Of a DNA stretch of 64,000 nucleotides, positions 54,251-64,000 are shown piece by piece (positions within the stretch are counted from its first letter, which is position 1; every line of letters begins with the position of its first letter). Under the pieces are notes generated by a model, which worked only from the letters and a program-made list of their open reading frames with translations, did not search any database and was not told the origin of the DNA. The position numbers and the translations under genes were made by a program. Source of the stretch: Chelydra serpentina (lineage: Eukaryota; Chordata; Testudines; Chelydridae); contig JBAIAC010000003.1 of assembly GCA_037349315.1 (NCBI GenBank), positions 15,190,501-15,254,500 on the forward strand, written 5' to 3'.

Positions 54251-57200
54251 GATAGATTGCTGTTGTGGTTGTGTGGAGGACTTTCCACTGTGCTTTGCAA
54301 GTGTGACTAATGGAGAGCTTTCTCTGTAATTAAACAATAAGAGGATACAGTGTTTATGGAGTGCATTTAAAAAAGTCACATTGGGAGTCAGGACTATTAG
54401 CATCTGTATGTGCCATACAAACAGATAAAGAATTAACCACTGCATCTTACGTGAACACATGGTTCTCCCAGTTACCTTTAAATAGATGGCTTCTTATCAC
54501 ATAGCTTTCATTAGATGTTTACTCATCAAATTTTGTTCGTGAAAATCAGTAGATGCAACCTAAAACCAGAATTCGTATTTTAAACCTTTTCTCTAATTCA
54601 GCTGATTATTTTAGCACCAGTTTCAGCAGCTGATTCTTTCTAACATACAGTCATGCACGTTTTCCTGAATTTCCTTAGTGTAAGGAACCCTAACCCTAAC
54701 TGTCCCAAATAATCCAGCTCGGGGATGCGCAGCATTGTGCCTGAGATTCCTCCAGTTTTAATGTTTGTGTTCCAGTGCTCTTCAGGAGACAGAAAAAAAC
54801 CCTGCATTTACAGCTGTGAGGAATGCATAATTGACCAAAGTATAATGGATTGCATGCAAACCGCTGGGATCTAGCCATAATGGGGGGAGAGAGAGATCAG
54901 TGATTTCAGGATTAGAGCCATTATCTTCGCAGTCCACCAAAGTGTGGAAGGGGGGATGTTTAACTCCTAGCAAGAATGGCAAGGCCTTTAATTCACTCAG
55001 CAGCAAGAGAGGCTGTGCACTCAGCCCACCCCAAGGGGGTGAGTGGGGGAAGGGCGCATACTTTCTGAATGAAGGGCAGAGGGAGGGCTTTGTCAGCGTG
55101 CAGAGAACACAGACTGCTGAGGTGGAGAGTTAAACTTTCTCCTTGGCATCTAGGTTTCACTCTTCGTCTGGAGGTGGGGACTGACTTTTTGAATGCAGTT
55201 TAGACTCTGCTCTACCTGAATGTGGTAATAGCTGAGGGCTGACTCCAGCCCTGTTTGGGGGTGGTTTGACTGTGGGGGTGTGACCAGGGAATGCAGGCCA
55301 ACCCAGCCCATGTTCCTCCGGGGACTCCCAGCTCATGCACTGCAGAGGGAGCCCCACCAGTTTGTGAATGTGCCCGTGCCACGTTCTGCTGGCTTTGCGG
55401 TTTGGTGTGGTATGTCCTTTCGCCATGCTCTCCTCCATGAGGCTAAGCTGTCTTGTGCAGTGTCTGGGCTCCCCACCTGCATTCTGCCACCCCTTGTGCA
55501 GGGTGTGTTCTGGAGAAGCTTGGCTGGCGGTTCTGTTTTAATGGAGGGAGGCAGTCTGTATATCCCCATTTTTGCAGATGGGATCACTGAGGCACAGACA
55601 GACATGGCAAAGTATTTTCTGTGGGGGGAAAAAGGGGAAGTTCTAGGTAACCTGGAGGGATCTGGAAGAGGTGTGGATGTGGGAAATAGGAAAAGAGAGT
55701 GATGGGAGGAGGGGGTATGCAATGATTAGAGACCGGTAGGAAGAAGCAAAGGCAAAGCAATTAACCCCTTTTAAGGATTTCAGTGGTTACAAAATTGATT
55801 TCTATAAATGTATGACCTTTTTGCCATCTTCGGTGTTCTAAATCAAAAAGAGGCAAAATATGTCAAGGATCATTTCTGTTAGATGTTAAATACAATTGCA
55901 TTTGAGCCGACAGCTTGTGCTGCACCATTCATGGAATAGTAACAAGACAAGGTCTAGTTTTAGTAATGGAAATACTGCCAAAAGTAATCACCTTATAAAC
56001 CTGCCATATGTAAATGTAATAGTGTACTGTATCAAAGTGTGGTAGTCCATGTACGGAATATTGACAGCACTTAGGAGAGATCGTGTCACAGCAGAATATG
56101 CTTAAGAAAGAATTGCGTAAATTAGATTGTTTTCCTAAGGGAATGAATGAAATGATTGTTTCTCTAAAGATGCTGCTAATGCCTAATAAGTTGATGTCTT
56201 TGATTACAGAATCTTTCAACTAATGGCTTGCTAGCCTATTTGTGGATTTCGGTTTCAGAACTCGAGGCAGAATTAGCAGTTATGGCCAGTTCTACGTATA
56301 TTTCCATGTAGTATATGCAGGTGTATAGCATTGAGGGAGAGAGGGCTGTGTGTATGTGATGTGTATATAATATAAATCTATGTGGCTTAAAAATAGTCTT
56401 ACTATAAACTCCCGAGTTACATTGCTTTCAGGTGCCATTTTGTTCTATATGGAAACTACATTTCTGCAATTTTATTTGACTTCATATTTTTTCTTTCTGC
56501 CACAGAAATTCACCTGAAAGTAGAACAGCTGTCTGTGAACTCTCAGCCCATACATTATGCATGATATCACTATGTGGGTTGGAGCTGGAGATGGCAGTCA
56601 TGGCTCTGCTGTGAAAGGTCTTAATGACTTACTGATTTGTTTTCAGCATGCTGCTCACATCTCTAACACTGGGACTGGCTACAACCATCATTTCTGTTTA
56701 ATTTTTAGCAGCTGACTGCTTTTTCCAATGATAAACTGCTTGCGATAATTGGCTAGCATGAGGTGGATTTTTCTACCAGTGGGAGGTTTGACTCTGAATA
56801 GGACAGTTCTTTTTTTATCTTTACCTCCTCCGGTGCTTATGTTTGCATGGTTATAATGCTCTGCAGTGAGGGGACGTTCTGTGTTCGGTGCTCACTGTAA
56901 TTTCTGTTAACACATGTGGAAGTCGATCTTGCATATTTGGAGGGCGGGGTTGTAAATGCCAGCTCTTGTAGACACGCTCCTACAACTGATGATCAGAAAA
57001 CACAAATTGACATGAAACGACTACTTGTGTAGACTAGCACTCTTTGACCGATGTGAGCACGTCCCACATCCTCTCCACATACATAGCTATAGAGACTTAA
57101 ACCCGGTTAAGTGGAGTTAAAATCCAGAGTATTTGCTGGGAGGAGGAGTTCAGGAGTACTCCTCAGTTGCCAGGATGAGAGGCATTCCACAGATTTCTAG

Positions 57201-57974
57201 CGTAAAACAACTTTTATGTGCGTTCCTACCGCGTCCTGCCCCACCCTCGTTTGCTGGGCCCTGCTCTGATTAATATCTTGGCATGCACTGTGCTGTGACG
57301 CACATCAGTCGCCAAGTTCTGCAGGGAGTAGGTGGAGGGCACTATTGTGCAGTTCTACAAATATTTGACATCCTGTGAAATGATGCCAGCTCTAGAAAAC
57401 TGTACAGATTTGCTAGGAAGAGACCTCCTAGGAGGAGTTCATTGACTGCCTCCGTGCATCGCCAGTATTGGGTTGATATGACCTCATTGGTGCTGTCACT
57501 CACAGCAGGAACCAGCGGTCTGGCTTGAATGTGCTGAGTGCTTTGCTATCCTGGCTGGAAGGTGCCTGAAGTTAGATTTTTTTTTTTTTTAATACAACCC
57601 CAGTTGGTGGTTGAGTCTAAAGGATGATGAGTGATGGCTTACCTCCTTTACTCCTAGAATGCTGATGCCCTAAAAGCAAGATTCAAATCCATGCCACACA
57701 AATGCTTCAGTAACCAATGAAATTTTACAAAAACTGATTTCTACTCATTGAAGAACAAATCCTTCAGTTCAGTATTGTCCTTCTTTACTCACAACCAAAT
57801 ATTACTCAAGGGAAGAGCAGGAAGCATTGGCTTTCTTGGGTAGAATCTATGCAAGTCTCACTCTTGTGCACAGCGTTGTGAGGAGTGTATTAACAATGCA
57901 TAAGCACCAGTGCAAGGGGAGTTCTCCCATGGGCTGTTTGGAGGAACAAGCTTGCCTGCGTAGAGACCGTCACT
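54251..57974. other. Unannotated intron stretch (one weak MIR-like segment)
   Basis: No gene recognised. At about 55558-55640 the words CCCCATTTTTGCAGATGGGA and TCACTGAGGCACAGACAGAC resemble a MIR core. The open frames at 55280-55722 overlap on both strands and have no domain. A T-run lies near 57578. Confidence 0.35.
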
Positions 57975-58207
57975 GCGGGTATGTCTGCACTGCAGTAAAA
58001 ACCCCATGGCAGAGTCTGAGCTCGGGTCAGTTGATCTGGGCTTGTGGGGCTTGCGCTGCGAGGTTAAACTTTGCAGTGTGAATGCTGGGGCTGGAGCCTT
58101 TGCTGGGTTTCAGAGCCTGAATGTCCACGCTGCAGTGTTTAGCCCCGCAAGCCCGAACCAGCTGACCCGGATGAGCCAGGGGTCTTTACTGCAGAGGAGA
58201 CATACTG
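57975..58207. mobile_element. Non-autonomous hAT-like element (family 4)
   Basis: Left end GGGTATGTCTGCACTGCAGT and inverted right end AGTATGTCTCCTCTGCAGTA. Inner words CAGTTGATCTGGGCTTG and GGGTTTCAGAGCC recur diverged in 39459-39764. It is palindromic over much of its length. Confidence 0.72.
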
Positions 58208-58210
58208 TAC

Positions 58211-58459
58211 ACTGAGGGCTTAACTTAACGTTGCTCAGGGGTGTGAATAAACCACCCCCCTGAGTGACGTAATTACACTGACCTAAGCGCTGGTGTGGAC
58301 AGCGCTATGTCAGCGGGAGAGCTTCTCTGACCAGCATAGCTGACACTGCTCGCAGAGGTGGTTTTGTTATGCCAAGGGGAGAGCTCTCTCCTGTCAGCAT
58401 AGAGAGTGTCTCCACCAACGTGCTACAGCAGCATCAAAGGAGCTGCACTGCTGTAGTGC
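58211..58459 (+). mobile_element. Non-autonomous hAT-like element (family 1)
   Basis: Shares the CTGGTGTGGACAGCGCTATG block and the GGAGAGCTTCTC and GGGGAGAGCTCTC boxes with 9840-10078, in the opposite orientation. It starts only a few bases after the previous element and ends at the CR1. Confidence 0.7.
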
Positions 58460-58461
58460 TT

Positions 58462-59010
58462 ATAGAATCATAGAATCTCAGGGTTGGAAGGGACCTCAGG
58501 AGGTCATCTAGTCCAACCCCCTGCTCAGAGCAAGATCAACCCCAACTAAATCATCCCAGCCAGGGCTTTGTCAGGCCAGGCCTTAAAAACCTCCAAGCAA
58601 GGAAATTCCACCACCTCCCTAGGTAACCCATTCCAGTGCTTCACCACCCTCCTAGTGAAATAGTGTTTCCTAATATCCAACCTAGACCTCCCCCACTGCA
58701 ACTTGAGACCATTACTCCTTGTTCTGTCATCTGCCACCACTGAGAACAGCCGAGTTCCATCCTCTTTGGAACCCCCCTTCAGGTAGTTGAAGGCTGCTAT
58801 CAAATCTCCCCTCACTCTTCTCTTCTGCAGTTCCCTCAGCCTCTCCTCGTAAGTCATGTGCTCCAGCCCCCTGATACTTTTTGTTGCCCTCTCTCCTATT
58901 TGTCCACATCCCTTCTGTAGTGGGGGGACCAAAACTGGACGCAATGCTCCAGGTGTGGCCTCACCAGTGCCGAATAGAGGGGAATAATCACTTCCCTTGC
59001 TTCTAGCATA
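58462..59010 (-). mobile_element. CR1 LINE 3' fragment, reverse
   Basis: The minus frame 58546-58944 reads [20 protein letters not shown], then [20 protein letters not shown] and [13 protein letters not shown], the CR1 ORF2 C-terminus. The left edge is the CR1 tail AGAATCTCAGGGTTGGAAGG. Same subfamily as the + strand copy at 62465-64000, which contains the same residues with few changes. Confidence 0.88.
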
Positions 59011-61559
59011 GACTAGTCCTGAGATGCAAATCTTTTATAAGCAGCACCTGTCATGCCAGCCTTCCATGATCTCTGCTGTGATGAAACCTAAGATTCAAGT
59101 AATCCAGACAGGAAAGTCTTGGGCGCATGAATCACCCTTACCTCCCCACTTCCACCTCCTGAAAAGTCTTTGACCTTTTCCCAGGGAGGTCTTAAAAGTA
59201 TTGACTAAGCTTTACACAGAAGTCCTTTAATCCTACTGCAGAGTTCACTCTATTTACATCTGGCAGCTGCTTGCATTCATGCTGGAGCTTCTTTCAAAGA
59301 CCAGCCCCCTTGTACAGTGACAGATCTCTGCAGCACAGAGGTAGGTCCATGGGCTTACAGCTAAACAGCACAAGTGGCTTCTCCCCAACCCAACATTCAT
59401 TTGCAAGATGCAAAAGCATAGGGGAGGGAGGGACTTCTGTGTTCAAGAACAGTGATCTCGGTGAAGTGGTGTGCATGGTCATGGCTTTGTTTTCAGTCAC
59501 TTAAAACTCTTTAAGGACTTCTTCAAACCACTTGGACTCTTGCCCTCATTAGCGACTACACTAAATACACAGTCTAAGCTTCAAAAGTGAGCTGGTGTTT
59601 GAGTTATCAAGATGCAAACCCAGGGACAGACAGACAACCCTTACCCACCCTCTCCTGGCTGTCTCTTTCCATTTGCATAGATTAAAGAAACAAACATGAA
59701 ATCACTAACTTTTTTTTTTATAGTGGCTTTAATAAGATTTTTTTTCTTTACACTATGCAGTTAAACAGCTTCTTCTCACGGTCACTAACCTGGTCTGAAA
59801 AGCATAAAGAACAATATAAGCTGCTAGGGTGCATAAAATTACTCATCCTAGCTCTTTAGGTTATTCTCCAAATATAGGAATATTTCCGTGTTTATTGCTT
59901 TATTTGATCTGGTGCAAATTTCACAGGAAGCTTTTGCACACTGGCATGAGATCAACACTTGTCTGGTCATTGGTGTGGTGACTCCAATACTTACCTCCTG
60001 TGTCGTGTCGTGTTCAATGTCTTTGCTAGGCGCAGCCACACTAAGGAATCTGGGGCGTGGCCTCTCCAGTGCATCCCATTCACTGTGGCTGTTCTTGGGG
60101 GCCAAGCCTTAATGAGGTATGTAATTTATAAACAGAGAGCTCCGAATGGGAGGAAAAGTGCTTCTCTAGTGCCATCTCTTTGCAGGGCTTGAGAGAGAGA
60201 GAGAGAGAATGAGATATGATGAGATCTTGCAGTCTGCGTCGGACACAGGAAATCAACAGGTAGTGGTGGGGGAGGGTACGGGGGAGAGGGGGGAACACAA
60301 GAGTTGAAACAAGCAAAGGTAGCATGGGCTGCATTATCCATGCTCCTGAATTCTGCTATTTGAAGAACTGCAGTTTAAGGTGGGATATGGGCGGCATGCT
60401 CTAATGGGGCAAGGCAGAAGAGGGGAGAGGAGTGTGGAGCCTAGGAGTATGGGCAAAGGGGGTTGTTCCAGACCTAGGGATGAGCATGTACAAAGCACAG
60501 AGGTGAATGCGGGTGGAGGAGCAGGAGAGCAGTGGGCAGAGGGAGGGATGGGGTGGGATATAGGCAGGCAGAGCTGTGCAGAACAGTAAGTGTGGATGAG
60601 GTGGAACTTCATGCCGTTTCGGGGGGCCCATTGGCGTGTGCATGTGTACACGTGTGACGTGGTTAGTGCGTCTGGAGGGTGACACTCCTCTAGCTGCGCA
60701 ACGCTGCATGGAGTGAAGAAAGGTGTGTGTGAGCTGTCTTGGCAAAAGAACCAGTGTGTCCCCCATGGGCTTAGGCAGTGGATCTTCCTCTGTGCTTTCT
60801 GGGCTCCTCTCTCCATTTTGAAGGTAGAAGACCTGGAGTTCCGAGTGCAGCCCACACTTGCCGTGAAATCCTCTTGAAAGCTGTTGATTAGGGATAGTGC
60901 TGCTGTTGCTGAAGAGTAAAGGTTTTAAAACTGCCAACTTTTTCAAGCCATTTATTGGTGGTAGAAGACTATTATGCCAAGTGTCTTACCTTGTCTTATC
61001 TGCTATTGCAAAATTAGAACAGCCCTGTACTCGAAGTGTTCGCTGTTGAAGTTGTGTAGTGGTGGTTTGATCCTTATGTAGGATGCCGGGCATTAGCTGT
61101 TTGCAAGCCATCTGTCAAGATTCAGTATAATAGTTAGAAATAAGTGCTTCTGCTTTCCTGTGTGTTCTGAACAAAGCTACCGCTGTGTCGTACAGGTTTT
61201 AAGGCAAACCATTTTCTTAGGTCAAATTTTTCCACCCTGGGTGCCTAAATGTAGATTCCTGAATCCATATTTTGGCACCCCAATAAAATGACTTATTTTC
61301 AGAGGAGCCCCGCTGGAACCCCAACTTTTGTTGATGTTAATGAGAGTGACAGGTACTCGGCATTCTCTGGCAACCGGGTTGCTTCTATGTAGGTGTCAAA
61401 TCTGGATTCAGTAGCTGAACTTTAGGAACCCGGGTTTGGAAAACTTGACTTTTTTTTCTTTTAAACTCGTTGAGCATAATTTATGCAAATCCAGATAAGA
61501 AATGTGAGATCATAAAGGACCCACATTCCTGTTGCTATCATTATCAGTATCTAGGGAGT
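59011..61559. other. Unannotated intron stretch with a GA repeat
   Basis: No gene recognised. A GA dinucleotide run lies at 60191-60208. The overlapping frames at 60334-60946 have no domain. Confidence 0.35.
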
Positions 61560-61760
61560 GCGATCTCAAACAGTGCACAGGGGTTTTAGCTGGGGCTTCC
61601 CATAATAAAAACAACTCTTTACCTCATTATTGGAGTTTTACAGATGAAGAAAAGAAGTGGAGTGACTTTCCTTTGATCACACAGCAAGTCACAGGTCATG
61701 CGGAGATTGGGAGGTTAATCTCCTGACCCCTCTTCTAAGTGCGCTATCCATGGGACCCCA
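61560..61760 (+). repeat. MIR-like ancient SINE
   Basis: TTTTACAGATGAAGAAAAGA, then TGATCACACAGCAAGTCACA and the CTAAGTGCGCTATCCA region follow the MIR core and 3' order. Diverged but ordered. Confidence 0.5.
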
Positions 61761-62464
61761 CTATTTCCTCAGTGATTATGTGGCTAAGCCCCTATCGGTC
61801 TCTTTGATAGTTCACCTGCAAGACCCCCCCCCCAACTGATCAGTACTTTTGTAAAGATGCAGAATAATCTGTGGCATGTACTATCATGGCTGTGACCCAG
61901 TGCTAGCTTGATGTTTACTTATATAAACCATAGATGTGTACGTAGCTGTACAATGGGGAGAATGTGCTGAACAGACCCCTGTGGAAAAGAGTTTACAATC
62001 TGATGGCACAGAAGGGTCAGTACAGTGCAGAACAAACGACATGGGGAACTTGTGCTGTTTGGTGTATCTCTGGAAATCAGTAGCGTGTGTGTGTTGGGGG
62101 AAGGTGGGGCTTGCGTAGATTTCCCATACCATCTGTAAATGCTACTTTTTGGAAGCATTTCACCTGTCAATTCACCTTTCCCTGTTTGTAAACTTTCTGT
62201 GTACTAGAGACTGCCAAATGGAGGCTGCTGGCTGGCTGGCTCACGTACCAGGATGCAGTAATTTAATGTTCTTGTCAATACACAATTTTCATTGTTGCAA
62301 CATGTTTTCCTCTTAACCTTGGCCAATCAGAGGTTTATGTGACATTTTATGAGTATCTTATTTGGCTTTGTGATATGCACTCTGCAGAAAGATGGCATAG
62401 CAGTTACAATGGGTCTAACCTTTTTTGTTTTCCATTTCTTTCCCTCAAGTTAGAAGAAGATAGC
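61761..62464. other. Unannotated intron stretch
   Basis: No gene. Around 61990-62010 the words GAGTTTACAATCTGATGGC resemble the end of the same old SINE as 50475-50602, but the match is short. Confidence 0.3.
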
Positions 62465-64000
62465 TTTCTTTGAGAGGGTAGCAAGCCTTGTGGATGGGGG
62501 AAGCAGTAGACGTGGTATATCTTGACTTTAGGGAGGTGGTGAGCAGCCCTCAGTGGTGAAAGAACAGGTTTAGGACTATTTAGAAAAGCTGGACATGCAC
62601 AAGTCCATGGGTCCAGATCTAATGCATCTGAGGGTGCTAAGGGAATTGACTGATGTGATTGCAGAGCGATTGGCCATTATCTCTGAAAACTTGTGGCGAT
62701 TGGGGGAGGTCCCAAATGATTGGAAAAAGGCAAATATGGTGCCCTGTCTTTAAAAAAGGGAAGGAGGAGGATCTGGGGAAATACAGACCGTTCAGCCTCA
62801 CCTCCTGGAAAAATCATGGAGCAGGTCCTCAAGGAATCCCTTTTGAAGCACTTGGAGGAGAGGAGGGTAATCAGGAACAGTCAACATGGATTCACCAAGG
62901 GCAAGTCATGCCTGACCAACCTGATTGCCTTCTATAATGAAAAACTGGCTCTGTGGATATGGGGAAAGCGGTGGATATGATATATCTTGACTTGAGCAAA
63001 GCTTTTGATACAGTCTCCCACAATATTCTTGCCAGCAAGTTAAAGTATGGATTGGATGAATGGACTATAAGGTGGATCGAAAATTGACTAGATTGTCGGG
63101 CTCAGTGGGTAGTGATCAACCGTTCGCTTGATACCGGCTGCCAACTAGATATCAGCGTGCCCCTGGGGTCGGTCGTGGGGCCGTTTTTGTTCAACATCTT
63201 CAATCATGATCTGGATGATGGCATGGATTGCACCCTCAGCAAGTTTGCGGATGACACTAAGCTGTGGGGGAGAGGTAGAGATGCTGGAGGGTAGGGATAG
63301 GGTCCAGAGTGACCTAGACAAATTGGAGGATTGGGCCAAAACAAATCTGAGGTTCAACAAGGAAAAGTGCAGAGTCCTGCACTTAGGACGGAAGAATCCC
63401 ATGCACTTTTACAGACTGGGGACCGACTGGCTAATTGACAGTTCTGCAGAAAAGGACCTGGGGATTACAATGGACTAGAAGCTGAATGAGTCAACAGTGT
63501 GCCCTTGTTGCTAAGAAGGCTAATGGCATACTGGGCTGCATTAGTAGGAGCATTGCCAGCGGATCGAGGGATGAGATTATTTCCCTGTATTCAGCACTGG
63601 TGAGAACACATCTGGAGTACTGTGTCCCACTACAGAAAGGACTTGGACAAATTGGAGAGAGTCCAGCGGAGGGCAACAAAAATTATTAGGGGGCTGGGAC
63701 CCATGACTTATGAGGAGAGACTGAGGGAACTGGGGTTATTTAGTCTGCAGAAGAGAAGAATGAGGGGAGATTTGATAGCAGCCTTCAACTACCTGAAGGG
63801 GGGTTCCAAAGAGGATAGAACTAGGTTGTTCTCAGCGGCGGCAGATGACAGAACAAGAAGCAATGGTCTCAAGTTGCAATGGGGGAGGTCTAGGTTGGAT
63901 ATTAGGAAACACTATTTCACTAGGAGGATGGTGAGGCACTGGAATGGGTTACCTAGGGAGGTGGTGGAATCTCCATCCTTAGAGGTTTTTAAGGCCCAGC
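62465..64000 (+). mobile_element. CR1 LINE with rearranged 5' part, runs off the window
   Basis: CR1 ORF2 in + orientation. RT motif [13 protein letters not shown] is at 62977-63012, a stop TGA at 63085-63087, motif [14 protein letters not shown] near 63154, motif C FADDTKL from 63244, then, after a frameshift, the thumb ([10 protein letters not shown]) and the C-terminal part (63486 onward, continuing past 63940). A second motif A-like segment (GTGGTATATCTTGACTTTAG, 62513-62532) lies upstream of the region that should precede it, so the left end is rearranged. The element is inactive. Confidence 0.88.

Noticed and set aside
54688..54701. Telomere-like CCCTAACCCTAAC
   Set aside because: Only two units, with no extension; too short to be an interstitial telomeric array.
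56490..56570. Candidate exon after the CACAG near 56508
   Set aside because: It gives fewer than 20 codons before a stop and no similarity to the expected tail.
1..64000. CRISPR arrays, operons, bacterial promoters or terminators
   Set aside because: The window is vertebrate nuclear DNA; no regularly spaced short repeats with unique spacers were seen.

Overview
The window looks like chelonian (turtle) nuclear DNA. The case rests on a tRNA-derived SINE whose 3' tail resembles CR1 (two full copies and one reversed copy), many CR1 LINE fragments, many short non-autonomous hAT elements and a Penelope-like element, set around a vertebrate protein-coding exon. No search could be run, so the species is inferred from repeat families recognised by eye.

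Only one host gene can be supported: the first and very large coding exon of MFHAS1 (LRR-ROCO family) on the + strand. It starts at the ATG at 4195 and ends at a strong 5' splice site after 7414. It lies in a CpG-rich block (about 3770-5400) with GC boxes, an inverted CCAAT box and a 34-codon upstream ORF. The exon encodes about 1073 residues: a leucine-rich repeat array, a Roc GTPase domain and most of COR. Compared with the mammalian protein as I recall it, a low-complexity insert of about 115 residues with imperfect LGH repeats sits between the P-loop and switch II.

The remaining 56.6 kb (7415-64000) reads as one long intron filled with repeats. I found no second MFHAS1 exon and no other host gene. 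Upstream of the gene lie a 5'-truncated CR1 (738-2277) and a solo-LTR-like repeat (2700-3533) that carries a nested hAT MITE; a second, inverted MITE copy lies next to the promoter.

Intron layout. 9.8-15.2 kb: hAT MITEs, an old LINE tail, then a nearly full-length APE-type LINE that is not CR1, with a decayed endonuclease/RT/zinc-finger ORF. 15.6-22.5 kb: a Penelope terminal palindrome, two opposite hAT copies that keep the transposase dimerisation domain, Tigger-like and hAT MITEs back to back, a foldback repeat and a SINE. 24-32 kb: CR1 tail, an 825-bp hAT element, a Penelope 3' end with a GIY-YIG domain, and LTR-like repeats. 36-46 kb: a CR1 cluster and hAT insertions with readable target-site duplications. 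46.5 kb: a 48-bp minisatellite. 48-59 kb: more hAT elements, a SINE and a CR1. 62.5 kb to the end: a rearranged + strand CR1 that runs off the window.

Apart from MFHAS1, every long open frame I examined is a decayed transposon gene, a shadow of GC-rich coding sequence, or an artefact of tandem or inverted repeats. I saw no new multi-gene system. The most notable signals are the lineage-variable MFHAS1 insert, the non-CR1 LINE, the palindromic mobile elements and the hAT element built of alternating inverted modules that carry splice-donor sequences.
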